DNA from: CAYTBN01 sp964436045 | GTDB taxonomy: Bacteria; Myxococcota_A; UBA796; UBA9615; CAYRNR01 | Assembly: GCA_964436045.1 (NCBI GenBank) | Contig: CAYTBN010000004.1 | Coordinates: 129,143 to 193,142 of the forward strand | Reading direction: 5' to 3' | DNA: 64,000 nucleotides | Shown here: piece by piece, positions 1 through 9,973 of the stretch | How positions within the stretch are numbered: the stretch's first letter is position 1 | Layout of the letters: each line of letters starts with the position of its first letter | The notes under the pieces: generated by a model | Databases searched by the model: none | What the model was told of the DNA's origin: nothing | The model's input: only the letters and a program-made list of their open reading frames with translations | Translations under genes and position numbers: made by a program

Positions 1-609
1 CGCAGCGACCAGCTGCTCCCAGACGTCCTGGAGGATCGCCTCGCTGTTCTCGCGGGCAGCCGGAGTCGGTCCGGAGCGGACAAACCGTTCGGCAAACGCC
101 TTGTAGTCCCCCACCGCCTCGAAGTCCGGATGCACGCCCAGGGTCGACAGCAAGCCGCCGAGGTAGGTCGTCTCCCCCCGCAGCCCCACCAGGTCGAGGG
201 TGGCCATCGGGGGCATGCTGATGCGATCTGCGGCGCAGGCCAGCAGGTACTCCCGCAGCCCGCCGCCCTCCAGGTGCACGTGGACGTGGCGGCCCGACTC
301 CCGGAGCGCGACGATGGCCCTCCGCAGCTCCTGGACCTTGGCCATCCCCGCATCGAGCCGGCCCACGTCGATACGGACGCCGACCACCCGCGGCTCGGCG
401 GCGGCGGCGCGCAGCAGGGTCGTGAGTTCGCTGACCAGGTTCACGGGAGTCGGCATGAACGGCAGCGCCCGTGGAACGGCCTCGCCCAATCGCCCCGAGA
501 TACGCATCCGCAAGACGGCCGGGCGTTTGCCTCGGATCGGGGGGAGGAAACGGCCCAGCCACCAGGCCACCGGAGCCAGCACGAGCCACCTGAACATCCA
601 ACCGATCAT
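1..609 (-). CDS. sppA: Signal peptide peptidase SppA-like S49 protease (C-terminus cut by window edge)
   Basis: The first 203 codons read from an ATG at 609; the gene runs off the left edge. The product opens with a hydrophobic anchor (residues about 3-22, including WLVLAPVAWWLG). A ClpP/crotonase-like S49 fold follows: a segment resembling the SppA oligomer interface (CAADRISMPP) and a YKAFAERF stretch matching the GxYKSAxE/F region, whose Lys is the general base of E. coli-type (67K) SppA. The family degrades cleaved signal peptides in the inner membrane. The nucleophilic Ser lies in the second repeat, outside the window, so activity cannot be judged. It is divergent from the small gene at 713. 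The SppA-like identification is fairly secure; the exact subfamily is not. Confidence 0.72.
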   Translation of the reverse strand, partial: MIGWMFRWLVLAPVAWWLGRFLPPIRGKRPAVLRMRISGRLGEAVPRALPFMPTPVNLVSELTTLLRAAAAEPRVVGVRIDVGRLDAGMAKVQELRRAIVALRESGRHVHVHLEGGGLREYLLACAADRISMPPMATLDLVGLRGETTYLGGLLSTLGVHPDFEAVGDYKAFAERFVRSGPTPAARENSEAILQDVWEQLVAA

Positions 610-712
610 CGCTGTGTTCCGCCCATCTTGCGTTCCTCGGAAACATGTCGTACCAACATCGTATCAACACGGTGGTGGGATGGAGTCGTCCCGCTCCGGG
701 TTTAGGATAACC

Positions 713-913
713 GTGGGCACGACCGACCGATCCGGCAACTCCGATCCCGCTCCTGGCGCCATCGACAAGCTCTGGCGCGCCGTCTCCCTGCCGATGTTGC
801 CCGTGGGCCTGGCCCTGTGGGCCGCGGGGATCGGACTGAACGCCTACTGGGTGATCGTGGGCGGCACCGTGACCATGGCCCTGGGCGCCTACAAGTACAC
901 GGAACCTCGATGA
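713..913 (+). CDS. Small inner-membrane protein, unknown function (66 aa)
   Basis: A GTG start at 713 is preceded by AGGA (704-707) at 5-nt spacing, which is why I prefer it to the in-frame ATG at 680. The product is 66 residues with a polar N-terminus and two short hydrophobic stretches (VSLPMLPVGLALWAAGIGL and YWVIVGGTVTMALGAY), consistent with a membrane hairpin. No family is recognised. Its stop codon overlaps the next start as ATGA, so the two small genes are probably translationally coupled and may work together. Codon use (GC-rich third positions) fits a real gene. Confidence 0.5.
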   Translation: MGTTDRSGNSDPAPGAIDKLWRAVSLPMLPVGLALWAAGIGLNAYWVIVGGTVTMALGAYKYTEPR

Positions 914-1326
914 ACTCCGGGCTGACCGGCGACGAACTCATCCTGCTGCGCCGCGTCGCCGAGGTGCAGGAGGCGGAGGTCGTCGACTTCTGCATCGAGC
1001 TGGACATCGTCCCGGACGAACCCTTTGTCGTCGACGACGTGGTCGACCGGGTGATCGAGGCGCTGCTGGAGCGCGCCGGGCGCGGGGGTCTGCCGCTCTC
1101 CAAGTACGACGCCGACGACCTACGTCGTTTCAGTGCCGCCGAGCTGACGGGCCTGGCCCGCGGGATCGGCGCCCGGCCGGCCAACGGGGCCGGACCCGAC
1201 CGGCTCATCGAACAGATCATCAAGGCCTCACGCAAGGCCCACCGCAAGCTTCCCCGCCGTAGCCAGCTGCCGCTGATGCTGACCTACTTCCTGCCCGCCG
1301 TCGTCCGGCGCTTCGCGACGGCATAG
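910..1326 (+). CDS. Hypothetical acidic/basic protein, 138 aa
   Basis: The start ATG at 910 overlaps the upstream stop (ATGA), giving 138 residues. The N-terminal two thirds is helical and acidic with many Val/Asp/Glu (ELDIVPDEPFVVDDVVDR); the C-terminus turns basic (ASRKAHRKLPRRSQ) and ends in a short hydrophobic segment (LPLMLTYFLPAVV). There is no signal peptide and no motif I can name. It forms a two-gene unit with the small membrane protein at 713. A purine-rich non-coding stretch follows it. Function unknown. Confidence 0.55.
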   Translation: MNSGLTGDELILLRRVAEVQEAEVVDFCIELDIVPDEPFVVDDVVDRVIEALLERAGRGGLPLSKYDADDLRRFSAAELTGLARGIGARPANGAGPDRLIEQIIKASRKAHRKLPRRSQLPLMLTYFLPAVVRRFATA

Positions 1327-1482
1327 GCGCCTTCCCCGGCCGCGTACGCGGCTTCCGCGAAGAGTTCTCTCGCAAAGGCGCAAAGGGGGAACTGGGCAAG
1401 GGAGAAGGGAAGAGGGAAGAGGGGAAGGGTCGGGAGTGGAGGACGGGGAAGAGGGAGACGGAGACGGGGAGGGCGGAGGAAG
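1327..1482. repeat. Purine-rich low-complexity intergenic tract
   Basis: Between converging genes, positions about 1381-1480 are almost entirely G and A on the plus strand (GGGAAGAGGG-type words, ending GGAGACGGAGACGGGGAGG). No stem-loop terminator or open reading frame is supported here. The tract may form a triplex or act as a transcription/replication pause, but that is speculation; simple-sequence drift is the default explanation. Confidence 0.5.
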
Positions 1483-3714
1483 CTAGAGGATCTCCTCGGG
1501 CTCCATCCACAGCTTGAGGCTGTAGGGCTCACCGTTGGGGCCGGCGTAGCCGACGACCCAGGCGAAGCACTCGGTGCCCGCCGGCAGCGGGAAGTAGGTG
1601 ATGTCCTCTTCCGGCTTGGTGAGGTCGGCGGTCTCGGTCATGAAGTAGTACCAGTTCCACGGATTGAAGTCGTCTCCGTAGTAGCAGTAGAACATCATGT
1701 CCATGTCGCCGCTGTCGGTCTCCCAGTCGAGGATGGCGTGGACGTTGCCATCCTGGGGGATGACCAAGTAGTAGGTGTCGTTGTCGCCGTTCCAGCTGTC
1801 CTGGACGATGGTCTCGAAGGTGCCGGTGATCTTGTCCACCAGCCCGTCGGCGCTGATCATCCCGCCGCAATCCTGGTAACAATCGGTCCAGGTGGAGACC
1901 GAGCCGTACTCGCAGTCGTTGGTCTCGGTGTCCTCGCAGCGCATCCCGAACAGGGGCGGCATCACGGTGTCGATCACCAACTCGGGCAAGCCGTCGGGGA
2001 TCAGAGTGCCTCCCTGGCCCGACCAGTCCTCGTTCATGCCCCAGTTCGTGTTGGCGGCCATCTCGGACAGGTCCATCTGCTGAGGATCGGACATGACGAT
2101 GTCGCCCGAGGCGACCAACGTGCTGTTCAGCGAGCTGAAGGTACCGGCGAAGATCCACACGGTGTCGATGTCGGTGTTGACCGCGAAGCTGGTCTCGAGC
2201 TCGTAGTTGCCCGGGAACACGTTGGCGTCGGTGTCGTTGCAGTCGCCCCAGTTCTCGGCAAACCCGTCACCGTCGTCGTCGGTGTTCATTCCCGGATCCT
2301 CAACCATCGCGCCGACGTAGTTCCACTCGAGCAGATCGCCGTCCCAGACGCGGTACAGCGGATCGCAGTCGCCCGTCTCGCAGATCCATTCGAAGTTCTC
2401 GTCGAACAGGTCCTTGCCGAGCGCTCCGGCGTCCCCGTCGCAGTCGTTGTCCTTGCCGTCCCGGTAGTCGAGGCAGTCGTCCTCGTCGTCGCAGGGATGG
2501 ATGGTCGGATCGGCGTCGTTGCAGTCGCCGTCGTCGATGGTGAAGCCATCGGCGTCGGAGTCCGCCGGCCACTCGTCGGAGCCCGCCGAGTCGTCGTCGT
2601 CGCCCGTGACGCCGTTGTCGATCACGCCATCACAGTTGTTGTCCTTGCCGTCGGGCATCAGATCGAGACCGAGCTCGTCGGCCATCTCGTCTTCCAGCGA
2701 CAGGGTCCGGTAGATCGACGGGTCGGCGTCGTTGCAGTCGCCCTCGAACACCGACATGCCGTCGCCGTCCATGTCCGAGCCGTCCAGGCCGTTGTCGGCC
2801 CAGCCATCACAGTCGCCGTCGATGCCGTCGCCCAGGTCGTCCGGGTAACCCGGCCGGATGGCGGCGTTGTTGTCGTCACAGTCGCCGTCGGAGATCATCG
2901 CGCCGTCGCCGTCCGAATCGGCAAGGGAGTCGCCGCGGTCGGTGATGCCGTCGCAGTTGTTGTCCTTGCCGTCCTCCATGTCGGGGGAGACGAAGACGTC
3001 CGAGATGGTCTGGACCTCCTGGACGATGTACATGTCGAAGGTCGCCCAGTAGCGGTGGAACTCGGAGTCGAGGTTCCACTCGGTGATCGAGGTACCCGAG
3101 ACCGGATTGCCCAGGTTGTCCTCGTCGCCCGTGAGATAGGCGCCCAGCATCATGTCACCGGCGTCGATGGGATCGAGCGCCTTCAACACCAAGGTGTAGG
3201 CGCCGCCCACTCCCTCTTCGAAGCTCTTGGCGACCACGGCCAGGAAGAGCTCGTCCTCCTCGGCCACGGTGACCGACAGGCTCTCGAACCCGGAGGAGCC
3301 CTCGGAGGCCTGGACCTCGACGCCCTGGGCATCCCAGAGGAAGAGGTCGTAGTTGCCCACGCCCTCCCAGGTCAGGTCGAAGACGACGTCGCCCTCGACG
3401 CCGGAGGTGAACTGGAAGACATCCCAGTCACCGCTGTAGCCCTGGTTCAGCACGTAGCCCGCGCTGGCCAGAGTACCGCTGACGGTGGAGTAGCCGTAGC
3501 TCACGAAGTCGACGAACTCGGCGGTGCCGACCTCGTCGTTGGCCGACTCGTCGCCGGCCTCGGCCTCGACGTACTCGGCGGGGGGGACGATGGCCACACC
3601 CATGATGTGGCGCTCGTCGATGCCGGACTCCTGCCCCAGGCAGCCTGCGCTGAGCAGCAGCGCGGTGGCGGGGAGCAGGGCCAGGAAGCTAATGGTCGTA
3701 TCTAGTCGCGTCAT
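1483..3714 (-). CDS. Secreted lipoprotein with PPC-like domains and MopE-type metal-binding repeats
   Basis: Start ATG at 3714, chosen because it begins a lipoprotein signal with lipobox LSAGC (Cys25); the longer frame to 3831 has no signal. The 743-residue product has an N-terminal PPC-like beta-sandwich (about 75-185), then at least five copies of a MopE-type unit in which GKDNNCDG and DGDCDD/DGDCND words alternate (about 255-520), a GDDDDS linker, and a C-terminal PPC-like domain ending GEPYSLKLWM. Asp/Asn/Cys-rich units of this kind are annotated as putative metal (Cu or Ca) binding motifs in Myxococcota and methanotroph MopE. The gene lies 13 bp downstream of a TonB-dependent receptor on the same strand, so a receptor-plus-surface-lipoprotein pair is likely. 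The ligand is not known. Confidence 0.75.
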   Translation of the reverse strand: MTRLDTTISFLALLPATALLLSAGCLGQESGIDERHIMGVAIVPPAEYVEAEAGDESANDEVGTAEFVDFVSYGYSTVSGTLASAGYVLNQGYSGDWDVFQFTSGVEGDVVFDLTWEGVGNYDLFLWDAQGVEVQASEGSSGFESLSVTVAEEDELFLAVVAKSFEEGVGGAYTLVLKALDPIDAGDMMLGAYLTGDEDNLGNPVSGTSITEWNLDSEFHRYWATFDMYIVQEVQTISDVFVSPDMEDGKDNNCDGITDRGDSLADSDGDGAMISDGDCDDNNAAIRPGYPDDLGDGIDGDCDGWADNGLDGSDMDGDGMSVFEGDCNDADPSIYRTLSLEDEMADELGLDLMPDGKDNNCDGVIDNGVTGDDDDSAGSDEWPADSDADGFTIDDGDCNDADPTIHPCDDEDDCLDYRDGKDNDCDGDAGALGKDLFDENFEWICETGDCDPLYRVWDGDLLEWNYVGAMVEDPGMNTDDDGDGFAENWGDCNDTDANVFPGNYELETSFAVNTDIDTVWIFAGTFSSLNSTLVASGDIVMSDPQQMDLSEMAANTNWGMNEDWSGQGGTLIPDGLPELVIDTVMPPLFGMRCEDTETNDCEYGSVSTWTDCYQDCGGMISADGLVDKITGTFETIVQDSWNGDNDTYYLVIPQDGNVHAILDWETDSGDMDMMFYCYYGDDFNPWNWYYFMTETADLTKPEEDITYFPLPAGTECFAWVVGYAGPNGEPYSLKLWMEPEEIL

Positions 3715-3727
3715 TTCCTTGCCCTCC

Positions 3728-6523
3728 CTAGAAGTGGACCCGCAGGGCGAATCGCACCTGTCTGGGGAATTGGCGGACCAGCGGTTGAGCGAAGACAGCC
3801 TCGCCGTCGTCGTCGACCAGGATGTCGCCATCTGCGTCGGTAGCGCGCTGGTCGACGGCCACGATCTCGCGGCTGTTCAGCAGATTGTCGACCATCACGA
3901 CCAGGTCGATCTGGGTCGCGACGATGGTCATCTTCAGGGTCGCGCGCAGGTCGAGGTCGGAGGTCGCAGGCAAGCGGAACTCGGAGCCGCGGCGGTCCCG
4001 CAGGTCCGTGTTCCCCTGGTAGAAGTTGTTGTAGTAGTACTTGTTGAAGGGGACGCCCGAGGCGAACGAGAAGACGAAGCCGAAGCCGTAACCCAGCGAG
4101 AACTTCTCGGTGACCTTGATCCGGCCCGGGTTGTCGTAGATGCCCTGCATCTTGATGACGTGGGGCCGGTCGATCGACAGCACGCCGTTCTCGTACCACG
4201 CCTGCCAGGACGTATCCATGTCGCCTGTGAACGGACCGTCCTCGTAGTTGCCGACGGTCCGCGACCAGGTGTAGCTGCCCACGAACTGCAGGTTGTCCGA
4301 CAGGTTCTTGGACAGGGTGAACTCGAGGGCGTCGTACTGCCGGTACGCGCGGCCGGGCGTGCGCAGGCGGTACATATTCGACTGGTTGCCGGTGCGGGCG
4401 CCGATGACGTCCATCCCGTCCCCGGACCACAGCAGGTTCACCTCGTCGTCTTCGAAGGTGTTGTGGTAGTCGCGGTGGATGTAGGTGACGTCGGCGGACA
4501 GGTCCTTCTGGATCTCCCGCTCGATGCCGATGTTGAACTCATCGACGCTGGCCGGCGTCAGGTCGTAGTGCATGAGGTCCGGCGTCGGCGTGGCCGCCCG
4601 GGAGCCATCGGTGTTCCAGCGGTGGTCCCGGTCGTCCCAGGTGTAGTACTCGGCGCCGAAGTCGGTGCGGTTCACGAAGCTGGCGATGTACAGGTACCCG
4701 CTGTCGACGAACTTTCCGTAGCCGCCATGGATCCGCGTCTTGCGGTCGTTGGCCGGGTCCCAGGAGGCGTAGATGCGCGGGGAGAAGGTCGCGAAGCCCA
4801 GGATGGTCCGGCCCTCGTTGTTCTTCATCGCGCCGTGGTCGAAGCGTACGCCGGGTCGCAGGGTCAGGTTGCTCCAGGGCTTCCAGATGTCCTGTATGTA
4901 GGCGCCGATCTTGCGGCCGCTCTGGCGGAAGGGATCGGAGTTGATCACCACCGCGCGCTGCAGCGGCTCGTAGTTCTCGATGTCGTTGACCTCGTTGGCG
5001 TCCGGGATTCCGTCGCCGTCGTGGTCGGGCTCCGCGTCCCAGACCACGTCCTTGTTGACGTACTCGAAGACCCGGTCGTGCCAGACGAACGCCACGTCGA
5101 CGCCTGCGCTGGCGGCGTGTGTCCCCAGCAGGTCGAAGTATGCGTCGAAGTCGACGTCGAAGCTGAAGTTGTGGCGCCGGGACCAGTAGTAGGTGCCTTC
5201 CGAGTTCCAGTTGAACGCGTTACCCGAACCGTCCCAGTGCGGGGTGAGGTTGAGTTCTTCGTTCATGCAACGGCGGGTGTCCGGATCCCAGTCCTCGCAG
5301 TCACGCCACTGGGTCGGCGTGATGCGGATGAAACTCTTCTGATAGTACGCCTGCGCCTTGAGGACAGTGTACGCCGACGGCGTCCAGTCCCAGGTGCCCT
5401 GCAGGTACCAACCGCCCTGCTCCCAGTCGTACTCGGCATCGGGCAGGGTGTAGATGTCTTGCTTGCCGTTCTTGATCATCGTCGGGTTGGCCTGCGCCGA
5501 GACCGACAGCTTGTTGGCCATGCTGATCTGCCAGGAGAGCTTGCCGAACAGGTAGTGGCTGCGCCACGCCCTCGGCAGCACCGGGAAACGGGCCAGATCG
5601 CGGCCCGTGTCCAGCGCCGGCAGGTTCAGCGAGTCCTGGATGTTGAGCGAATAGGCGATGAAGAACCACAGGTGGTCCTTCACGATCGGTCCGCCGAGGG
5701 CGGCGGACAGGTCGACGGCTTCGATCTCCTGGATATCCTCGGACACGAACCGGTCGTGGCTCTGGAGCGCCGAGGTGGTGTACTCGGCGTAGAAGTCGCC
5801 CTCGAACTTGTTACCGCCGGACTTGGTGGTCACGCTGATGATGCCGCCGAGCGCCTGGCCGTACTTGGCGTCGAAGGCACCGGTGACCACCTGGATGTCC
5901 TGGATGGCGTCGAAGTTGAAGTTCATCGAGAAGGTGTTGGTCACCGGGTCGGTGGTGTTCACCCCATCCACGTAGTACTGGTTGGAGCTGCTGGTCGCCC
6001 CGTGGACGTTGGGGTTGGATCCGCCGGTGACGCCGGGCAGGAACTGGATGACCTCCTGGTAGGAGCGGCCGGTGGGCAGCTCGCCGAGGAAGTCGTGGGA
6101 GATGGTATCTCCGACCTCGGTCCGCTCCGTGTCCACCGAGGGCCGGCGGTCGATGATCTCGACCGTCTCACCCATCTCCGGCAGGTCCATCACCAGCTTG
6201 AGGTTCACCGTCCGGCCGGTCTCGACGACCAGGCCGCGCCGGATCAAGGTCTTGTACCCCTCCTTCTCACAGGTGAGGGTGTACGGACCCGCCGGCAGAG
6301 CGGGGAACCGGAAGCGACCCGCCTCGCTTGACGAGGCATTCCGGATCCCCATCAAGGCAGCAGATTCGATCCGGATGATCGCCCCGTCGATCGGGACGTC
6401 ATCGGTCGTGACCACCTCGCCTTTGATGGTACCGGCCGTCGCCTGGGACCACGCCTGGGTCGCGGGCAGCAAGAAGAGGCCGAGTAGTGCCCATCCCAGC
6501 GCCGCAAGCAATACCTTCCGCAT
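3728..6523 (-). CDS. TonB-dependent outer-membrane receptor, Oar-like (carboxypeptidase-regulatory N-domain)
   Basis: 931 residues from ATG 6523. A signal peptide ends near TQAWSQA (about 25-31). An N-terminal carboxypeptidase-regulatory-like beta-sandwich follows (about 33-120; GTIKGEVVTTDDVPIDGA, GPYTLTCEKEGYKT). A TonB plug comes next (about 130-260; PTGRSYQEVIQFLPGV, NQYYVDGVNTTDPVTN, YGQALGGIISVTTKSGGN), then a long 22-strand-type barrel ending in an aromatic-terminated strand (RQVRFALRVHF). This is the Oar/CarboxypepD_reg class of receptor, common in Myxococcota and Bacteroidota, which imports large substrates using TonB energy. A candidate promoter (6597-6625) lies about 75 nt upstream. 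The metal-binding-repeat lipoprotein follows after 13 bp, suggesting a common operon. Substrate unknown; the receptor assignment is secure. Confidence 0.9.
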   Translation of the reverse strand: MRKVLLAALGWALLGLFLLPATQAWSQATAGTIKGEVVTTDDVPIDGAIIRIESAALMGIRNASSSEAGRFRFPALPAGPYTLTCEKEGYKTLIRRGLVVETGRTVNLKLVMDLPEMGETVEIIDRRPSVDTERTEVGDTISHDFLGELPTGRSYQEVIQFLPGVTGGSNPNVHGATSSSNQYYVDGVNTTDPVTNTFSMNFNFDAIQDIQVVTGAFDAKYGQALGGIISVTTKSGGNKFEGDFYAEYTTSALQSHDRFVSEDIQEIEAVDLSAALGGPIVKDHLWFFIAYSLNIQDSLNLPALDTGRDLARFPVLPRAWRSHYLFGKLSWQISMANKLSVSAQANPTMIKNGKQDIYTLPDAEYDWEQGGWYLQGTWDWTPSAYTVLKAQAYYQKSFIRITPTQWRDCEDWDPDTRRCMNEELNLTPHWDGSGNAFNWNSEGTYYWSRRHNFSFDVDFDAYFDLLGTHAASAGVDVAFVWHDRVFEYVNKDVVWDAEPDHDGDGIPDANEVNDIENYEPLQRAVVINSDPFRQSGRKIGAYIQDIWKPWSNLTLRPGVRFDHGAMKNNEGRTILGFATFSPRIYASWDPANDRKTRIHGGYGKFVDSGYLYIASFVNRTDFGAEYYTWDDRDHRWNTDGSRAATPTPDLMHYDLTPASVDEFNIGIEREIQKDLSADVTYIHRDYHNTFEDDEVNLLWSGDGMDVIGARTGNQSNMYRLRTPGRAYRQYDALEFTLSKNLSDNLQFVGSYTWSRTVGNYEDGPFTGDMDTSWQAWYENGVLSIDRPHVIKMQGIYDNPGRIKVTEKFSLGYGFGFVFSFASGVPFNKYYYNNFYQGNTDLRDRRGSEFRLPATSDLDLRATLKMTIVATQIDLVVMVDNLLNSREIVAVDQRATDADGDILVDDDGEAVFAQPLVRQFPRQVRFALRVHF

Positions 6524-6596
6524 CAGCTAGACCTCGAGTCGGATGTCTTGCGCCTTCGCATGCGCGGGCACACTGGTACCCGCAGAGTTTCACGAC

Positions 6597-6625
6597 TTCC
6601 TACCAGTACCCCTGTGGGGTGTCAA
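6597..6625 (-). promoter_or_regulatory. Candidate sigma70-type promoter for the TonB receptor
   Basis: On the minus strand a perfect TTGACA (6625-6620) is followed by 17 bp and TAGGAA (6602-6597), some 74 nt upstream of the receptor start at 6523. The spacer holds a 5-bp hairpin (ACCCC-TGT-GGGGT, 6608-6620 on the plus strand). The -35 box is strong and the -10 box is weak. Confidence 0.45.
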
Positions 6626-6705
6626 GCAGCGGGAGGGGTTTGTCAGAAGGATGCAAGAAGAACCCGCGGGCCTGAACTTATTCAATGAAATCAAGGGGTT
6701 CCGCC

Positions 6706-6735
6706 TTGACACACGCCGAGCCTGCCGAGTAGTTT
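6706..6735 (+). promoter_or_regulatory. Candidate sigma70-type promoter for the zinc-ribbon gene
   Basis: TTGACA (6706-6711), an 18-bp spacer and TAGTTT (6730-6735), 76 nt before the ATG at 6812. It sits in the divergent region with the receptor promoter, so the two genes have separate promoters within about 130 bp. Confidence 0.5.
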
Positions 6736-6811
6736 GCACGGTGACCGAGATCCACGAAACGGCCCGCCGTGGCGCCGTACCGACGGGCGGACGAGCGGGC
6801 AGGAGACGGAT

Positions 6812-7327
6812 ATGGTTGGGACGATGGAATGCCCCCATTGCGGGGAGGAGATTCTGAGTTCGGCGGCCAAGTGCAAGCACTGCTTCGCCGATCTGGCCCC
6901 GGAGGACAGCCGGGGCCAGCGCCGCACGATCATCGGCCTGCTGCTGTTCCTGGTGGCCCTCGTGGCCATCGGTATCGGCGGACTCAAGATCGCCACGGGA
7001 ACCCCTTCGCTGGCCAACGTGACCATCGACGAGGGGACCGACTCGATCATCCTGGTGTGGACCCAGTACGACGAGAAGCCCGCGACGCTGCGGATCCCCT
7101 TCGGGGACGTGGCGAAGGTCGAGTACCTGGCGGGTTCCCATCTGCTGGGCGGGCACTTCTGGTCGGTGTCCGTGGTCACCAAGGCCGGCGAGACCTACGA
7201 GATCAACCACTCGACCGAGAAGAACCTGAAGGGATACGCCGAGACGGTCGCGACGAAGACCGGCGCCCCCTTCGTGCCAATCAACAAGGTGCGCGCCGGC
7301 CGCGGGCTGTTCGGTCCCGGCACCTGA
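6812..7327 (+). CDS. Zinc-ribbon membrane-anchored protein, unknown function
   Basis: ATG 6812 has AGGAG (6801-6805) at a good distance, favouring it over the upstream in-frame starts. The 171-residue product begins with a CPHC/CKHC zinc ribbon (about residues 6-23; ECPHCGEEILSSAAKCKHC), followed by one transmembrane helix (about 39-60, TIIGLLLFLVALVAIGIGGL) and a mostly beta C-terminal domain (TIDEGTDSIILVWTQYDEK; VAKVEYLAGSH) likely on the far side of the membrane. It resembles the many DUF-type zinc-ribbon plus membrane-segment proteins; no specific function is known. A promoter candidate lies upstream, and mreB follows with its own promoter candidate. Confidence 0.72.
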   Translation: MVGTMECPHCGEEILSSAAKCKHCFADLAPEDSRGQRRTIIGLLLFLVALVAIGIGGLKIATGTPSLANVTIDEGTDSIILVWTQYDEKPATLRIPFGDVAKVEYLAGSHLLGGHFWSVSVVTKAGETYEINHSTEKNLKGYAETVATKTGAPFVPINKVRAGRGLFGPGT

Positions 7328-7359
7328 GAGCCTGAGAATCACCCCCTCGAGCGCCTCCC

Positions 7360-7388
7360 TTTACCGCCCGGTCGCGCCCCGATAGAAT
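7360..7388 (+). promoter_or_regulatory. Candidate promoter for mreB
   Basis: TTTACC (7360-7365), exactly 17 bp, then TAGAAT (7383-7388, five of six matches to TATAAT), 56 nt before the mreB start. It implies mreB is transcribed separately from the zinc-ribbon gene. Confidence 0.55.
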
Positions 7389-7444
7389 CCCGCCGCGAAC
7401 CGCCGTCGTTTGGACGGCAACCCCCTATCCGGAGCGGCTGTCCC

Positions 7445-8479
<1,035 letters not shown>

Positions 8480-8492
8480 TCCCCGGCCGCCT

Positions 8493-9944
8493 CTACTGAG
8501 GGCGCTGATCCCACCACCAGATCGCCCACTCGCCCTGGGCGCGTTGCCACTCCTCGATGGTGGCGGCGCTGCCCTCGTAGTCGGGCCAGAAGCGGCGGTC
8601 GGTGTTGTCCGAGAGGTTGGCCAGGGCGAAGAGGGCGTCGTGGCGGGCGTGGACCGAGGGATCGGTGAGGGCGACGATCAGCGCGGTGACCGCAGGATCC
8701 GTGCAGGCCTCGAGCTCACGCAGTTTCTTGATCGCCTGCCGCCGGGGGTAGTCGCTGCGCCCGTCCCCGTGGCTGATGCCGAGCGCCAGATCGGCGAAGA
8801 CCGGCGCGACGCGTGTGTCATCCAGCGCCGCCAGGGCCTCGGTGACCGGATCCCGGGGCCCCCCGGGCGCGCCAGCCCACCTCTGCAGCAGGGTCGGCGT
8901 GGCCTCGGTCAGCCCGTACTCCGCGACGCCGCGGAGGATATGCCGGACCTCCCCGACATCCGCGTCAGTCTCGAGCAAGGCCAGGAACGCGGGGGAGAGC
9001 TCGACGAACAGCTCCCGGGCCATACGCCGCACCCGCCAGTCCGGATCCCGGCGGAACTCGATGGCGAGCCGGCGGGCGATCTCGTTCAGATCGACGTTCT
9101 CCCGGCCCGCGTCGCGGCGGATGCGCGCCATCACGAACCGCTCTCGCTTGACATCCTTGCCAGGGTTGAGCGCGCTGCGATCCGTGGTGCCGCCGGGTTC
9201 GTAGGTGACGATCACCGGTCCCATGTCCGCGTCGGGCTCCAGGTCCGTCAGCGTCCACCGGACCGTGCTCCCCCACAGCTCGTAGCCCAGGGGCAGGACG
9301 CCGCGGATACCGTGGCCGGGGGCGTCGACACGGATCTCGGCGCTGCCGATGGGGCCGCCCCAGCCGGCCCCGGTCTCCAGCACATACCAGAAGCTGCGCA
9401 GCTCCTCGGCGCGCTTCAGCGGGGGCCGCGTCTGGCCGGGGTATGCGGCGGGCATGACGTCTGCGTTGACCGTCGTGTCGGTGACGAACTCCACCTCCAC
9501 CGTCCGCCGCTGGCCGGGGTCGAACGCCAGCGCCCAGGCCCGCCACACCACGTAGCTGCCGGGCTCGCCGAGGATCCGGTGCTCGGTCGCCACCTCGTCG
9601 CCGTCGACGGACGCCGTGAATTCGCGGATGTACTCGTGGTGCACCTCGGGCTCGCGGCTACCCTGGGTCTCACCGATGTCCGGGTAGCCCACCTCCAGGG
9701 TGGTCGCCTCGCCGGGATTGACCAGCACGTAGCTGCCAGTGACCGTCGCCTGGTCGCCTTCCAGACGGACGCGGATCGACTCGCTGACCATCTGCACGGC
9801 GGTGGGTTCGACCGGGCTGGGGTGCATCGCCCAGCTCGGATCCGGAGCGACGTTGGCCACCGCGGCTCCGGGCGCAAGGAGCAGCGCGACGACCGTTGCC
9901 GCCGCGAGCCAGGGAGTCCGTGTCGGGGAGTCGATGGCGTTCAC
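8493..9944 (-). CDS. Secreted protein with DUF4424-like beta domain and HEAT-like C-terminal repeats
   Basis: GTG start at 9944 with AGGA just upstream; 483 residues. A signal peptide (LAAATVVALLLAPGAAVANV) is followed by NVAPDP, a beta-rich region (about 40-280) with VRLEGDQATVTGSYVLVNPG, typical of DUF4424-like surface domains, then an alpha-helical half (about 290-483) with short HEAT-like repeats (AIKKLRELEACTDPAVTALI; ALFALANLSDN). It is the last gene of a minus-strand series of acyl-CoA genes, 29 bp after the HMG-CoA-lyase-like gene, but its extracytoplasmic nature suggests it may be a hitch-hiker in that operon. It converges on mreB; a CAGTAG/CTACTG inverted repeat spans both stop codons. 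Confidence 0.62.
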   Translation of the reverse strand: MNAIDSPTRTPWLAAATVVALLLAPGAAVANVAPDPSWAMHPSPVEPTAVQMVSESIRVRLEGDQATVTGSYVLVNPGEATTLEVGYPDIGETQGSREPEVHHEYIREFTASVDGDEVATEHRILGEPGSYVVWRAWALAFDPGQRRTVEVEFVTDTTVNADVMPAAYPGQTRPPLKRAEELRSFWYVLETGAGWGGPIGSAEIRVDAPGHGIRGVLPLGYELWGSTVRWTLTDLEPDADMGPVIVTYEPGGTTDRSALNPGKDVKRERFVMARIRRDAGRENVDLNEIARRLAIEFRRDPDWRVRRMARELFVELSPAFLALLETDADVGEVRHILRGVAEYGLTEATPTLLQRWAGAPGGPRDPVTEALAALDDTRVAPVFADLALGISHGDGRSDYPRRQAIKKLRELEACTDPAVTALIVALTDPSVHARHDALFALANLSDNTDRRFWPDYEGSAATIEEWQRAQGEWAIWWWDQRPQ

Positions 9945-9973
9945 GAAGGTCCTGTGGCGGTGGGCGCCGCCGG

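Noticed and set aside
1738..6331. Long plus-strand open frames opposite the first receptor operon
   Set aside because: They mirror the metal-binding lipoprotein and receptor genes and show repetitive VVAVVVLAV-type translation caused by the opposite-strand GAC/GTC repeats.
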